Below, in pieces: positions 23,800 through 39,519 of a stretch of 64,000 nt of DNA. Each line of letters opens with the position of its first letter. The first letter of the stretch is position 1. Source of the DNA: Synchiropus splendidus (Eukaryota; Chordata; Actinopteri; Syngnathiformes; Callionymidae); NCBI RefSeq assembly GCF_027744825.2, contig NC_071334.1, positions 57,662,937-57,726,936 on the forward strand. Direction: 5' to 3'. A program made the position numbers and the translations under genes. Under the pieces are notes generated by a model, which saw only the letters and a program-made list of their open reading frames with translations, made no database searches and was not told the DNA's origin.

Positions 23800-24480
23800 T
23801 TAGCTTGTTACAATTAAAGCGAGACGAGCGGATGAATTGTAATCACCCGCAATGGAGTTCCTGCTTCCTCCCCTGCAGCCTCCAACAGGCCAGCTGAGCT
23901 ATCCTCATTTGCATAATTAAAATATACAAATGATAATGGATTTTGTAGTCAATGTCCAGAGGCTGCAGAGACAGGGATGAGGAGAAAATATGAAATCACA
24001 ATAACAACCGCTCGGGCTGCACCCGCAGGGCTGGAGGGGAAGAAGAGGAGGAGAGCAGGAGGAGGAGAAGATGCTGCTCCTGGAGAGGATGGAGGGCGAG
24101 AGGAAAAAAAGAGGGATGTCAAGATAATGGAGGATAAAATGGCCAACAGAGCAAAGAGAGATGGAAAATGAGGGTGAGCAGAATTGAGGTGGACAAATTA
24201 CATTTGCAAATAGCGCAGGGCGGGCTCCGGCCTGCGTGGCCCTTCCTCCAGGGAACTCTTTCGTCTGGTTACATGAAATTGGGATAGAATTAAACATCTA
24301 GGAGTTGCGCTAAGACAAAGCAAAATGAAATTAGAACCTCACTTCTACTTTCACTTTTTTTTTTTTTCTTTTCTTTTCCGCTTGGAGCTCCGAAGAGCTG
24401 CTCGACAGGGAGGCAACAGGCAACAGAGGGATTTTGCAATTAAGCAAGGGACGGTGATGTCAGTGAAATTGGGCCTTGGA
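23800..24480. promoter_or_regulatory. Candidate conserved noncoding element with POU/homeodomain sites
   Basis: Contains ATTTGCATAATTAAA (23907-23921), an octamer overlapping a TAATTA homeodomain core, then ACAAATGATAATGG and, after a purine-rich stretch, ACATTTGCAAAT (about 24198-24209) and TTTTGCAATTAAGCAAG. Composition is balanced between AT-rich flanks. No coding match; enhancer function is inferred. Confidence 0.35.
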
Positions 24481-26430
24481 GCAGAGTTCATAGTCCCTCT
24501 ACTCCTATCTCCTCATTGCCTTTTGTATAGTTTTCACACTCTGTGTCGTTCGAAAGTTCTGAGGCTAAACAGCTGCGATCTCTTGATGCCAGTGTGGTAA
24601 TAGACTTCACACAAAGACGCGCAGAAATGCCCTGCCGGAGCAAAATTGTTTTGTGCACACACATGCGCACAAGCACACTGCAAGTGACTTGGCCTGAATG
24701 ACAGCCCAGCGAGTGCACCTGGTATTGGTAGCATTCCTGTGTGCCATGAGCTTGGAGCATAGCTTCAGAACAACAACCGAGATACTCACGCCCCCATCGT
24801 CTTCCACATTTTTGGAGAGAGCTGCTTATGCATTAAGACCCCCGAGGTTCACACAAGGTTCCCTAGAAACTGATATACCAGTGAAACAAGTAAGCACAAG
24901 TGAAGATAATGATGAAATAAATACTAGAAAGAAAAAAATCTTTTTATCTGAATGGTTATTATCTTTTATGCCTCCACCTACGAGCCACTCACGTGTAATG
25001 TTTGTCACTTAAAACCTTGGCAGAGAACCTTGTTTTACACAATTACTTTTTTTTTATCTTTTGAGGAGATGATTATGATAAAAAAAAAATCTGCACAATA
25101 ATAATTAAGTTGTCTCTAAACCCCAGTTAATAAGTTGAAAGTTTGTCAAATTCAGTGTTAAAGGCCAATATATTCTGACAGAGGTTTTCTTTATTTGCTT
25201 CCTTGTTCTTGTGCTTCAGTAAGGATTATGATTTCTTTTCCCACAGATTCCACTAACACACTTGGCTTTAAACATGTATTTTTTTTATGTAAAGCCATAA
25301 CAGTGTTTTAATTACTTACTTATTTTGTACCCCTGCGAAGACCCTCTTCATGTGATTCTATACAAATCTGCGTGTGTTTTCTTGTGTCCATGCCCCCCAC
25401 CAACATTTGTGTGTCTGTGTGTAGGTGAAAGCAATAACAGTGGCAGAGCTGTAAGTAAATAATGAGGAGTAATCAAAGTTAATGGAACCCAATGGGAGCT
25501 GCAGCTTTTGTGTGTGGCAATAATCTCATTTAGAGAGAGCGGCAGATTTAGTGGATAATTGGGGCCTAAGTACCGACAGATTCCCTTGCTAACTAACTGA
25601 CTTACTGACTGAGCTACCGATGGTCGTCTGGGTGGCATCTGCACCACAAAGCAAATGTCCTTAAATGTGTCTTCCGCCCTGGAGTTGATGAAGAATTCCT
25701 TTCTTTAATACCCGTTTTACACACTTGGCTTGAATTAACATGTCATTCTGTCCACTCCTGTTCTCACAAACCAATTCCAACTGAGTACATAGAAGTCACA
25801 GCTACAGCTCAAGAAGAATTTATGTAGCACACTGCAGTTTTCCAACCCTGTGTGAAACGTTGTAATGAGTGTGTATTGCTTCCTACCGACCTTACATTCC
25901 CAAAATCCAATCATTCGCTGAATTGCGGGAGACACGTCACTTACTTGTTCTCTGTGACTCAATATTTCCATTCTGTCCTCTTGAGCTTCAGCCCGACTTA
26001 CTTCCCTTATTCCTGACATCTTCGTGATTTTCCTTTAATCCTCTTTTTATTGGCACAAATCTCTGATGAACAGTAAAAGAAAGCATCAGCTGTAGAAACA
26101 ATTAACAAACAAAGATATAAAACGTGTGATTTCCCTTCAGCCTCGTCTTTTTCCCTTTAACAGCCATAGAATGTCTAATTTTCTTATTTTGCACTTTCTT
26201 TAATTTCAACAGTTTCATAAATCACCTGCGCGAATGTAGCTGAGAGGCTAGAGTTGATTTGTTATTAAAAATGTGGTAAAGCTTGCGGTAGAACAAATTA
26301 TATTGAAACACAAGTTCAAAGTCACAGAAGCCAAAGTATAACACAAATGATGGATCCTCTTCTGGAGCATTTGATTTATCCATTATACACTATCAGCTCT
26401 TTTCATTGAGCTTTGTATTACATGATAAAG

Positions 26431-26434
<4 letters not shown>
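24481..26434. other. Intergenic, no gene seen
   Basis: Small open frames only, none with recognisable motifs. Moderately complex sequence at 25430-25640 may be conserved. Confidence 0.4.

Positions 26435-26523
<89 letters not shown>
26435..26523. repeat. (TA)n microsatellite, about 44 units
   Basis: Uninterrupted TA dinucleotides. The YI-repeat open frames crossing it on both strands are artefacts. Confidence 0.98.
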
Positions 26524-26525
<2 letters not shown>

Positions 26526-27369
26526 GTCGGGCTTTTTCGCTCACCACAAGCTGCTGAGTAATTTTTTTCGGGTGACAAAAGCCTTTCGGGGCATGTCCAA
26601 ATTTAAAAGCGCAACTCACAAAACCCTGCGGCCATGTTTAATTTTTTAAAGAGTGGTCATGGCGATGTGATTATAAAAAAGTGATTCAATGTAAGTGTGT
26701 GCTCACAGAGCTTAAGGTAGCACAGCAGGCCCAGACTGTAAAATATGTATGTAATCTGGAGCTATTGGACGAAGGTTATTTTTACTTACCATTACTTTGT
26801 ATTAAAGGACAGAGTCATCATTGAGAAAGGAAGTCATGAAGGATGTCACTGCTGGATCTGAGATTTAAATAAGGGTTCAATTAAGCAAAGTGCATATGTA
26901 TATGAATCCGACATCATTTTTTATGAAACACACCAATTCGTTTGCTTTCATATAATTACAATAAAAGACAGCCCTAAGGTTTTCAAAGCATATTTAAGGC
27001 TGGAGATTATGTGTTTAAGTAAATCCCTCCATTACATAGATGAGAGGGATAAGATGCCAACATCTTATTTACACAAAAAGAGGATTAAGTTCAAACTGTC
27101 TTTGTTCCCTTTTATCCACTCACATCGCTCTCTCTTCATTCTTTCCACACTTGGTGAAGTCAAAACTATAATTTGGGGTCTCAAATACAGGTTTCTGCCA
27201 TTTGTTGAGAAGTAGAGGGTGAGAATGTTTGTCCTCAAGGGATATGATGGACTCACTGGTCTATTTTTACGTTGAAATAGTGTATTGTAGTTATATAATT
27301 TCTTTTGTCACTGCTTTCACAGAGACACCCTAATAGATCATTTGACATGACTGCGTAAGTGGCAGGGAA
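26524..27369. other. Intergenic, no gene seen
   Basis: AT-rich unique sequence with no recognised coding or repeat content. Confidence 0.4.
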
Positions 27370-27560
27370 AATTTGTCCAGCACCCACCAAGTCTGAGGAG
27401 TCAATCGACCCCGGATACTGAGAGCTAACTGGAGCCACACGTCGGTCTGTCAGCAGCCTTGACTGGCTCATTTAAATAACGCTCAGGTGTAATTGGCTGG
27501 CAAATTAAACTGTCATTATTGGACAGGCGAGGAGGGAAAGAAATCGCAGGGGAGTGACAG
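27370..27560. promoter_or_regulatory. Candidate conserved noncoding element
   Basis: Balanced composition and homeodomain-type words: CATTTAAATAACGCTC, GTGTAATTGGCTGGCAAATT and AAACTGTCATTATTGG (27469-27522). Enhancer role inferred from texture only. Confidence 0.28.
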
Positions 27561-29674
<2,114 letters not shown>

Positions 29675-29698
29675 ATTTTTTTTATTTTTTTTATTTTT

Positions 29699-29794
29699 TT
29701 TGGTCAGCACTTTATTCCAAAGCACTTTCCTAGTTGGTGGGCTCCTCACTGACCATGGCAATAAATTAAATTCTGATTCTGATTCTGATTCTGA
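29699..29794 (+). mobile_element. Non-LTR retrotransposon 3' end, tail (TTCTGA)n
   Basis: TTGGTCAGCACTTTATTCC ... GACCATGGCAATAAATT followed by four hexamer units ending near 29794. It matches the minus-strand copy at 42.3 kb (AGCACTTTATTCCTAACCAC ... GACCATGGCAAGAAATTTG plus the same tail). Severely 5'-truncated, as expected for target-primed reverse transcription. Confidence 0.7.
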
Positions 29795-29795
29795 C

Positions 29796-32700
29796 TATAT
29801 TCTGCTAATGACATGCTCCATTGAACCATCTGTCCGGGGGAACGAGAGGACTCGGGACGTCACATACACAAAATCACACTCAAGCTTGCAAGGTGCCATT
29901 AAGTGCTGTTTAGGGTAGGTGTGTTTGAGTGTGTCGACTACGTTACAAACAAATGGATTTAGTCCCTTGACGGTGTGCGCGTGTGTCCCAAAGCACTGTG
30001 CCCCTGTTGTGACATCATCTATGAATGTCATAATTGAGGGTCAGTAAATTGCCGCTTTTCCCTGCTCAGCGACGCCCCATGTGTCAATACCGAGGTTCAA
30101 GGTGACGGGGCGGATCAATACGCGGAGACAGGCGCCATTCGCTGAATTTACAGCCTAGTAACAAGAGGGCCATGAAAGCGGTCCATGGTAGCCTTCAGCC
30201 AGCTGCTGCTTGGACCGGAGCGCAGCGTTGGAGGGTAGCATTTGTCAAGCGTTGGAGCCTGCCAGTCTCTGAAGGAATTCGTCTTTCTGTTCTTCTGTTA
30301 CGCATCAGTCACCACTTTGGCTACTTTGTTGCTGAAGCAGTAAAATACTGCAATAAAGCAGTATTTATTCAGGCGTATCAAAGCATAATACATGCATTTT
30401 GATGTGCTATTCTCATCGTCATACAGAGGGTGCAGTACACAGCTATATATTTTTTTGATGCTATATTCAAAGGAAAAGGAAAATTTCGAATAGACTTGTT
30501 AACAGCTTCAGAACAGAACTACCAAGACAAGGCGGACACGTAAAACACCATGGTTGATATCGCCCAAGTTGTACAAGTCACATCATGAGGGGGAAATGGT
30601 TGACAGAAATATGAAGTACCACTAAACTGGATTTTTGATAAAAGATTATCAGCGACTGTGAAATTCAAATACAGTTGAGCAATAGTGAGGACGGCATCAG
30701 AAAATGGAAATAAGTCTGAACATTCACAGTTCGGTTGTGGAGTGATTTTTAGATGATCATACAAGAGCTCACTGTGTTTTAAAAGCTTCAAAAGCAACAT
30801 TTCAACCACCAAATTCTTTCAAGGTTACATTATGTATCCCAAACATAGCCATGTTTTTGCTTTGCTTGCCGTGAATGTTATGTTAACGTTTATGAATTCA
30901 TCACGCTGGAAGTGTCCAGGAGGCACTGTGTCACAGTGATAATAAGTGAGCTGTGAAGGTGACGTGTGTGTGTGTTTGTGTGTGTTCCAGGTGATAGATT
31001 AGCTTCATTTCCAGTGTAAGCCGTCTGTTTTGAGTGAGTGAGAGTGTGAATGCTTGGACCTGAGCAGCGGGAGGCAGCTTGTAAGTGATATGTGTCTACT
31101 GGACCGTGTGTGTGTGAGTATGTTTCTGTCACTTCGTGTCTATCTGTACACGTCTTTACCTGCTTGTGTGTGTGTGCGCGTCTGCGGACGACGCTGGCTG
31201 ACTGATGGCTCCGGTATAGCGTGGAGTCAAGTGGACAGACGCTGAGTTTGTATGGCCGCGAGCAACTCCGAAGTGTGTGTACAATCAAACGTGTGTTGAC
31301 AGGCACGATGGACATCACACAGTTATGATGACCTCAGCGTGCTGCAGGTGATACCCTGCCATCACGCGCACACACCCAAGCACAGTGGATTACATTTTAT
31401 GATCAATGAGAATTTTCATTTCAAGGAAAAATGAACAACAACAGCAAAATGTACCAATGATAAAAGTTCTATGTCGAAAGTTGATAGAGAAAATAGTCGC
31501 TGCAATTGTAGCGACCCGGCGCATAAAGTTATACACTAAAGTATACACAAAGAAACTTAACAGTATTTTGTGTTCACTTGAGTTTATTTGACATTGTAGA
31601 TGTAGAACACTGAGTAAAGCTGATATGTCAGCTCTTGTAACATAGTAGTGTAATCATCTTTATTTGATTTTTATTTTCTCGTCATTCTCAATATCAGCCC
31701 GTCACTGGTTTGGCGACTCTGTGAGTAAAGCAAGAACTGAATAAAATATATATCATAATGTATATCAGAAAATGATATAAATATATAAAACACACACGCA
31801 CTCATGTATATAATATTATATATTATTGTATATTATTATTATTATTATTGTATATTTCCTGCTTTTTTCGGTTCAGGTTAGTGTAGCAGTTAAAAGTTTT
31901 GCCTTTATTTTATATTATATTTTTTGTTCTAGGGAGGATGGAAGGAAGGACACTTACAGTGTAGGTGAGTAAGTGCTCATCTATGAAAGAAATTGGATTA
32001 ATATAGGGGGTTTCATGTTTACAATTAGTTTTGCTTTGTTTGTTCAAATGTATTTCATTTACAAAAATGTAGATTGGGCGTGCATGTGAACATCTGTCTG
32101 TGTGTACACTGGCTGTGCGCGCGTGAGCCCCCTGTGAGCTAAAAACAAGGTAACTGTATAATAGGAACATCCTCACAATGTATCTCCCCATCCTTCTCCC
32201 TTGAGCAAAACAACCCACACCAGCTCACCTCCTCTGTGCCTCCTCCCCCTGGCAGTGCAAGGAGCGTCCGGGTGTGAAATGTAAAAGGGAGAACGCTGTC
32301 GTTCAAACTGTCCCACAACAACTACCATCTCCCGTTTTCTCCCGGCGACTCTTCCTCATGTTTGTTTCTTACTTTATTTTTCTGTCACCATCGTTCTTCT
32401 TTTGCCTCATTTTTCTTCCGGACGTTCCCTTCTCACTCTCAGGTGGGCTCATCGTCGCAGGTTGCAGGTGCGCGGACCCCTCAGCCAATGAAAAATGAGC
32501 GCCGTCGCACACCGTGACTTTGATGAACCTCACTGTGTGTCGCTCTATCACTCTTCTCCGTGTGGCTTCACTTGGAAAAACTGCCCAATGATACATGCAC
32601 ACACACAAACGGAGGCAAATATTCCTCACGTCGAAGGAAGACGCTTCGCTCGGATAAATATAAGGTTAAGGGGTCCTTCATTGTATGTGTGCAAGTGTTT

Positions 32701-35700
32701 GCTTTTGTGGATGTATACGAAGGAATTATATTTTTTCCTGTCGCGCATAACATTTTAACGTTATGCGTGGGGTATAACTTGGGGAATAATGTGACAGTAT
32801 AATGTTTTAAAATGACTTTTTGAATATGCATTTCATGCATCCACTTCACCTCTATTGTCATATCTTTGAACTTCATCATCCTTTTCCTGGGTCGGTGGCC
32901 ATGCGCTGAAACATAGTAGCTTACACTATGGTTGTATTTGGCTACCAGCTCTGAAGTTCTCTGCTGTCTGGTCTGGTATGCCCTCTCTCCTACACGGTCC
33001 CTGCACTGGGAACTGGATCCAGTCCCTCTTTAGGCCGGATAGTTACATTGCTTCCCATGCAAGTTATTGTATTATAATTTGAGCATTTCTAAATTTGGTA
33101 TTAGTTATAACATGATTAGAATGAGCTCTGCGATCAATTTGACAGGTGATTCCATATTAACTGTTACTTCTGTATTATGGATCTAAATCATAAAACTCCT
33201 CCAAATGAAGGCGGAGGCACACATTTTCTTCCGTATGAAGCTGAAGCTCAAGCTTCAACCAAATCCCAGGAGAAACAATTCATGTCTGCTGCCACATTAC
33301 CAACGGAAAAAGATCAAGAATGAGGTGTTATGACAAAGTTACACAACCTGAAGTTGTCAAAGAAGTTTCATGACTCAGTCAAACAGATTCATGATCCACT
33401 CAACCGTCACTTAAGTTTACTTACAGGACCCTGGAAATCGAAATGGACTTCATTTAGAAACACCTAAAGCTCCTGTTTGATCCCTCAGATCACGTTGAGA
33501 CGGACTTTATATGGAATTGAAATAGGCTTCTTTTTCTTTTCTCCATTCATTTCATGAACTAATATTAGCGTGCAATAATACTTGAATCTAGTAGAACTTC
33601 CACTTGAACTCCCTGTACTGAGAAGTCCCCCCTCGACTGCCTGCATGCGCACAAGCGATGTCTGATCATGGCCGATGAAAAGGAAGATGAGGTGTGTAGC
33701 GCTGATGCTGTGTCCGAGTGAGCAGCCCGAAGAGTACGGGGGCTAATCCTTCCCAGTTGGTGCTTAATCCTCATCTAATCCCTTTAAAACTCTCTATGGG
33801 CCTCCTGGGATCTGAGTGGAGCTAAATCTTGTCAAGTGACTCACCAGAGATACAGACACTTAAACACACACTGGGATGTAGACAGACGCGACTGTCATTG
33901 CTGCTCTCCGCAGGGATTATCATTTCCACACCACGTTTGACGTGAAAGGGCCCCAGTTTTTGCTTGCTTTTCTATTCAAAGGGCCAAATAGACATTGCTG
34001 TTGTATCACCAGTATTTGGGATTCATTTGCATTTCAACTGGAATTCAACCACATGACTCAAAATGAACTAATTCATTGTTTTTTACAAACACATTTCTTC
34101 TCTCATATAACACTGTTTGACATTCAAATTGTGTCTCAAAATTGTGGTCCAAATTTATTTATTACCAAAACGTCACGCGCTCTTCCACTTAATCCTCCTC
34201 TCTCACACTCGCTCCCACACACACACACACTTCCCAAACAGACAAACACATTAAAAAGATGAGGCAAAAAATAAAAAAGCAGAGGGCTGAGATGATCAGA
34301 GAGGAGGGCGAGGGGAGAGGATGAGTGAGATTTTATTTAAGTGTTCTTGTAAGCCATCTAAGATATTAATGTTGCAAAGCTACTTATCAATATTTAAGAA
34401 CATAAAAGGAGTGCAAGGGCGGGGGACTGGGGTTATTCTGAGGAGTAGTCTGCGCAAACCAGGAGGGACCTTCACTCTCCTCGTGTATGCTCGTGTGTGT
34501 GTGTGTGTGTGTGTTTGCCAGAACAATCAGACACAAGACATAAGATGAGGTCTCTCTGACAGTTAGAGATGAGGAATTGCTTTGTTTCATTTCCACTAAA
34601 AGCTTTCACACAACCACAAAACGTGCACACGCACTCACAAACACACAGACTGCACAATGTTAAGTGGTGGTCAGGATGGTAAATACAACTGCTAATGCCT
34701 CATAACCACAGCATACTTATTTTATGTTGTGGTTACAATGTACTGATTTATGTTCAAGTATTTATGGATTTGTGCATGTATGAGTTAACACAGGGAAATG
34801 CACGCTTAACACTCTGGATTGTTTAAATTAACAGAAAAAGAAGGGCACGTCTCAGGCGTCTTCCTGGTCCACTTGGGTTTCAACTGAAAGACACAGATGA
34901 GGGCAAATCACACAGGAATGATGTTTAGGCAAACAAAGATTCATATATAAAACACTGAATTATTGATAAATTGAAAAATAAATGGTTTGTTAGTGTTCAT
35001 AAATATGGGGAATTCTGCCTTTAACTTTTAATTTTTCAAATGCAGGTGAGGTTGGATATTTTGTGAACACGTTGAATCCCAGTCATTTTAATAATTTGCA
35101 ACTGAATTAAAAAAGAGATGATGCAAAATTCAAATAGTAGAAATTGAGCTCAGTCGTAAGCAAATGAACACCATTCATCTCCAACTGAACGCCTAGAATG
35201 TTGCAGCAGCTGGATTGCAGATAGTGGACCTCTCTTGAGAAATGGGATGGTTTTAGATCGAACACTTATCAAGAATTTGAATTTTAAAAAAGCTGTAGAG
35301 AATTTACGTGAGTAATATTCCTGTGGTATTTGCAGCATTGGTATTTGAAGACATAAGAAAAGACCCACGCACACACAGGGATACACAGTGACCTCTGGAC
35401 AGCCTTCTGTCTTCCTTGCGTCTTTCGATGTCATTGTGTTGTTACACATCCACAACACTTTCTGAACACAAAGCAGTAAGTGATGGCTGCAGGGTGGAAG
35501 AGTGTTTTAGAAAAGAGAAAAAGTGAAAAAAGAGGAAATATTCTGTGATGTTTGTGTCTGTGAGCGAGATGACCCCGGGGAGGGCTAGATAGATGGCTGT
35601 GCTGACCACCCTGCAGCAGTCCTGCTTCGCTTATTTACACAGAACACCCTTAGGTGTGGAGGTGTTTGTGTGTGTGAATGATATACACCTGCAACTTTGT

Positions 35701-37526
35701 CCTACACAGAGACGCACACATTAATGAAAGGTGACGTCTGTCCCCAAATTCAGCGAAACTTTAGATTTAAAGTCATTTTTAAGGCTGAAATTTTTAAGTC
35801 TGAGCTGTGTTTGGACAAAATCACAGAAAAAATATCTGTCATAATGATCCCCAATTCCTCTGCTGTTTCACCAGTTAAAGAGTAAACTGGATTGGCAGAC
35901 CTCAAATGACCTTGTATCTGCTTCCTGACAAACCAGGTCCTGGTGCAGCTTTGGTATTTACTGTACAACCAAGCAGCTAAGCTTTAGCCATTAAGTTAAT
36001 GAATACTTTTTACTTTTTTCTGTCCTCCGTGTAACAGGTAATTCTAATGAATTAGGTACATCACAAAATGTTTTCTCCAATGCGCTCACATCATCAGAAA
36101 AAATAACCTACATTTAAAAAGTAAGATAAGTCTAAAATTCCTTGCATAAGTGTGACGTGAAATTATTTACGGTATTTTCTCTCATCAATTACAATGGCAC
36201 AAATCATGGGACGACCATCTAAAGCCCCGGCAACCTAGTCCCTAGTTCAGCTGCTTTCACATTGATTTGTCTCTAAAAGGTGAATTAATAGTGTATGATT
36301 TTTATGGAAAGACAAGGGAAAATCTATGCTGCTGTTTACAATCCAAGCTGCTGCTGTAAATTGGAAGCTAATCAATGAGCGTATTGACTGATCTATTGTC
36401 AGTTTCATATACCATCTACATGTTAAGGTTTATTGTGTGTTTTGTAGCCCTCCCACCCTCAACCCCGCCCCCTACTGCTCTGGACATTTGTCTTATTACA
36501 CTGTGGTACAGGCCTGTGCTTGTTGGTTTCCCCCACGTGTTCATCTTTTCATAGTACAGCGGGCTCCTTTGTGTATTGACAACCTGCTTGTTCCTGTCAT
36601 ACTGAGAACTCGGGAGGAAAGGCCGCTGGCATTTAGAGTGACAGAGTGCCGGCAGCGTTGTGGAGACCTCTCGGCCTTTATAAATCATACTTTAACCGCT
36701 GACTGATTGGAAAATTGATCATAATTACTCATTCAGAAATTCACATTTTTTGTTTGTTTGAGATAACTACACCATGCTACATTCAGCACACAATGCAAAA
36801 ATAAAATAAAACGTGAAATTACAGCTTCAGGCTAAATCAATAAAACAACTTCATGTGGCTGCAGTGCCAAAATGTGTTGCTGCTTTTCATTTGACATGGT
36901 TTTAGTGATGGGAAAGAGACGCCTGATAAAGGCTTGCCAGCTTTAGAAATCTCAGCAGCCTGTCATGAAGTTTAAATGTAGGACAAACACACCTGATAAA
37001 AATTACATTGTGGGTAGAGATGAGCTGCTTCAATTCAATTGGTTTGCTTTTTGAGCTGCATTTGAGACAATGCCAAACTTGGCCTGTAGACATTTTTTTT
37101 TTTATTGTGTTTGCTCAAAATGTTGACCCTGTATTCATCCTGTTTGACATAGTGGAGTGGATTTTTCATTGAGATGGTAGTGTAGCCATGGATTTCTCAA
37201 CTGTAACAACTCCAGAAATGATCGATTTGGTTCAGCATTAATGAACTTCCTTAGCTGGGCTGCTGGCATCTGTTAGAGGAGCTCAGTCGTCTGACAAAAA
37301 CTTTTGAGGGACTTCTTCTGCATTGAGAGGCACGAGATTTAGAAGGGATGCAGACCATGCATCATCTTGCAATTTTTCTGTTCATTCAGCTCTGGATAAA
37401 GTGGGTGTGGAGAGCGATGCATTGCTTTACTTTAAAAAGCTCTTGTCCCACAACCCGTCAATAGTTGGTACGTCAAAGGTCATCTTCAAATAATATGGAC
37501 TCCGAGTGCTCAGGGAAACCATGACT
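29796..37526. other. Intergenic, no gene seen
   Basis: About 7.7 kb of AT-rich sequence. GT/CA tracts occur near 30962-30985, 34202-34220 and 34494-34514, and an ATT run near 31838-31850. A 142-residue minus-strand frame at 30890-31318 is an antisense reading of GT-rich DNA. No domain-bearing frame found. Confidence 0.45.
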
Positions 37527-38165
37527 AGAGATGGGTCGGGCACAACTCTTTACCAAGCTCTTTACAAAGAGCACGATCCAGCTATCGTCCCTCTCTCCCT
37601 GAGACGTAATTCACTTGTGAGGTTATTGTGCTTAGTGCTGTGCACACCCTGAGCTACAGTACAATCATATACACAGTGGTAGTTCCACCTTGTCATGACC
37701 TATACTAAACATATGTAATGTATTTTGTGTATTATTCATCGTTGATCGCCGTGTTGTCTTTTTAATTAAGCTAAGCGGAGAGTCAACATGTGACACTCAA
37801 CACCGCCGCTTCACCTCTGCTCACCTCTCACCACCGCAGCTGCTGACACTCTCAGATATTAGGGAGGATTGGATACTTAAATAAAAGTTTTGTGGGTCCT
37901 TTACGTGTCAATGAAATTAAAAAGGGTATTCTGAAGTTATATGTCCGGCAGCATCTAAGGGCTACGGGAATCTAAGTCACGCAAGTCCTTGACAGCTACA
38001 GCAACTCTGGAGGGACAACATTGACCGATATATTAGATTGCTATTATGATCATTGATGGGGCAAAGAACCCGCAAAAAGGAACGAAACACGTCTCACACA
38101 TCTTTCTCTTTCTTTTAGTGAGGTGTTCAGTGCCCGTCCCCTCACTGGTCACGTGAGTTAAAAAA
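37527..38165. mobile_element. Possible hAT-like DNA transposon remnant
   Basis: Begins AGAGATGGGTCGGGCACAAC, then CTCTTTACAAAGAGC; ends near GAGGTGTTCAGTGCCCGTCC, then CCTCACTGGTCACGTGAG before an A run. Such AGAGATGGG-type starts with CTCTTTnnnAAGAG segments recall fish hAT derivatives. No clean terminal inverted repeat or target duplication was confirmed. Confidence 0.3.
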
Positions 38166-39300
38166 AAAAAAAAGAGAGAGTAGAGTGCCATTTTTTTTTA
38201 ACTTTTATATAAATATTATTCTTAGTATTATTTACTTCTTTTATATTATTTATTTTTTATGTTCAAAAGTTTACTTTTATTTTGCTTTGCACAAATTCAG
38301 GAAGGACTTAACTTCAATATTTAACACATTTTAAAGTTGGTCTGCACATGTACTTCTGTCTTTTGGGCGTTTCACAGTTCCAAAAGAAAAAAAAAAGTAA
38401 AATTTCACATGCTATAGTATGTTTAGTGGCTCCAGCCTGTCTTTCATTGGTGGGGAATGAACATGCCAACCTCTGGTTTGGTTCCTTGATGGTATTGAAT
38501 TACATGTGTGAGGCCATAAAGTGAGCAGCTTGATTTTTTTTTTTTTTTGTTACTGAGGTGAGCATTCCTGTTAGCTATTGAATTATGTTGCTGAATGTCA
38601 CATATGAATGTATTTTAGGCAGCAGGATAAGTCCAATATCCATTCATAGGAGTCTCAGTGTCAACCTATTTTAGCACTTACCTTTTCCATCATATGGATC
38701 TGCATAAGAAAGGCTGGTGTCTCATGTTTACTGATTTGCCCTCTCAGTTATCTGGTTCCCCAGAGGCCTCTCTATTCATTGGATGCATGAGCATGTGTTT
38801 GCGGGCGTGCATGTTGAAAATAAGAAGGGGAAAATCCAAAAAAAAGGGACCATGCAGAATGCATTGATCGATCTGCTGCAATTACAAGCTAATCGAAATG
38901 TGATTTATTTCCCAAGGAATCATTTCAGCATCGAGAGAGTCGCGACTGGATGCATCTACAAGAAAGAGTAGATCCTTGTCAATAAACTCATGCATGTGTT
39001 GGCACTAATTTAATTTTAATCCATTGGGTTCTTGACTTCCATTATATTTATGATGCAGTGTCCAATATGGCAGTAGACACTGTTGAACTTTTCATTTGGA
39101 TTCATTTACGAAAACCATTGTGCTCATTGGGGTTACACAATAGTTTAAATGACTGTAAACTGATGTTTTATGTTTGTTTTTAGATGCACTTTTATGTGTA
39201 AAAGCAGTGTTCTGTGCCGCCTACTTTCTATTTCTGTTGTCCTCTCATGTTTCATCACTTCATTTTCAACGGTAATTATCCATTAATACCCACTTGTTAA
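38166..39300. other. Intergenic, no gene seen
   Basis: AT-rich, with poly-T at 38534-38549. No gene recognised. Confidence 0.4.
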
Positions 39301-39519
39301 TTCCGTCTTCAATTTTATGATGAACCTTCCTTTTCTCTGACCAGTAGGTCTCTACGATTGCTCCCTACAGGACACGTCCCTGGTGGCGCAGTCATTCCCG
39401 GCTCCTGTCAATATGACCAGTCAAGCGAACAAAAAGAGCAACTGACCAGTGGAGGTATTTTGTTTCCTAATCCCTCTCCCCTCCAGCACCACACCCTCCC
39501 TTCCCTCTTGCCTTTTTTT

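Noticed and set aside
26393..26649. Tyr-Ile repeat proteins on both strands
   Set aside because: Direct translation of a (TA)n microsatellite. The same applies to the frames at 29535-29918 and 60099-60474.
30890..31318. 142-residue minus-strand open frame rich in His/Thr
   Set aside because: It reads through CA/GT-rich DNA and has low-complexity composition; not a gene.
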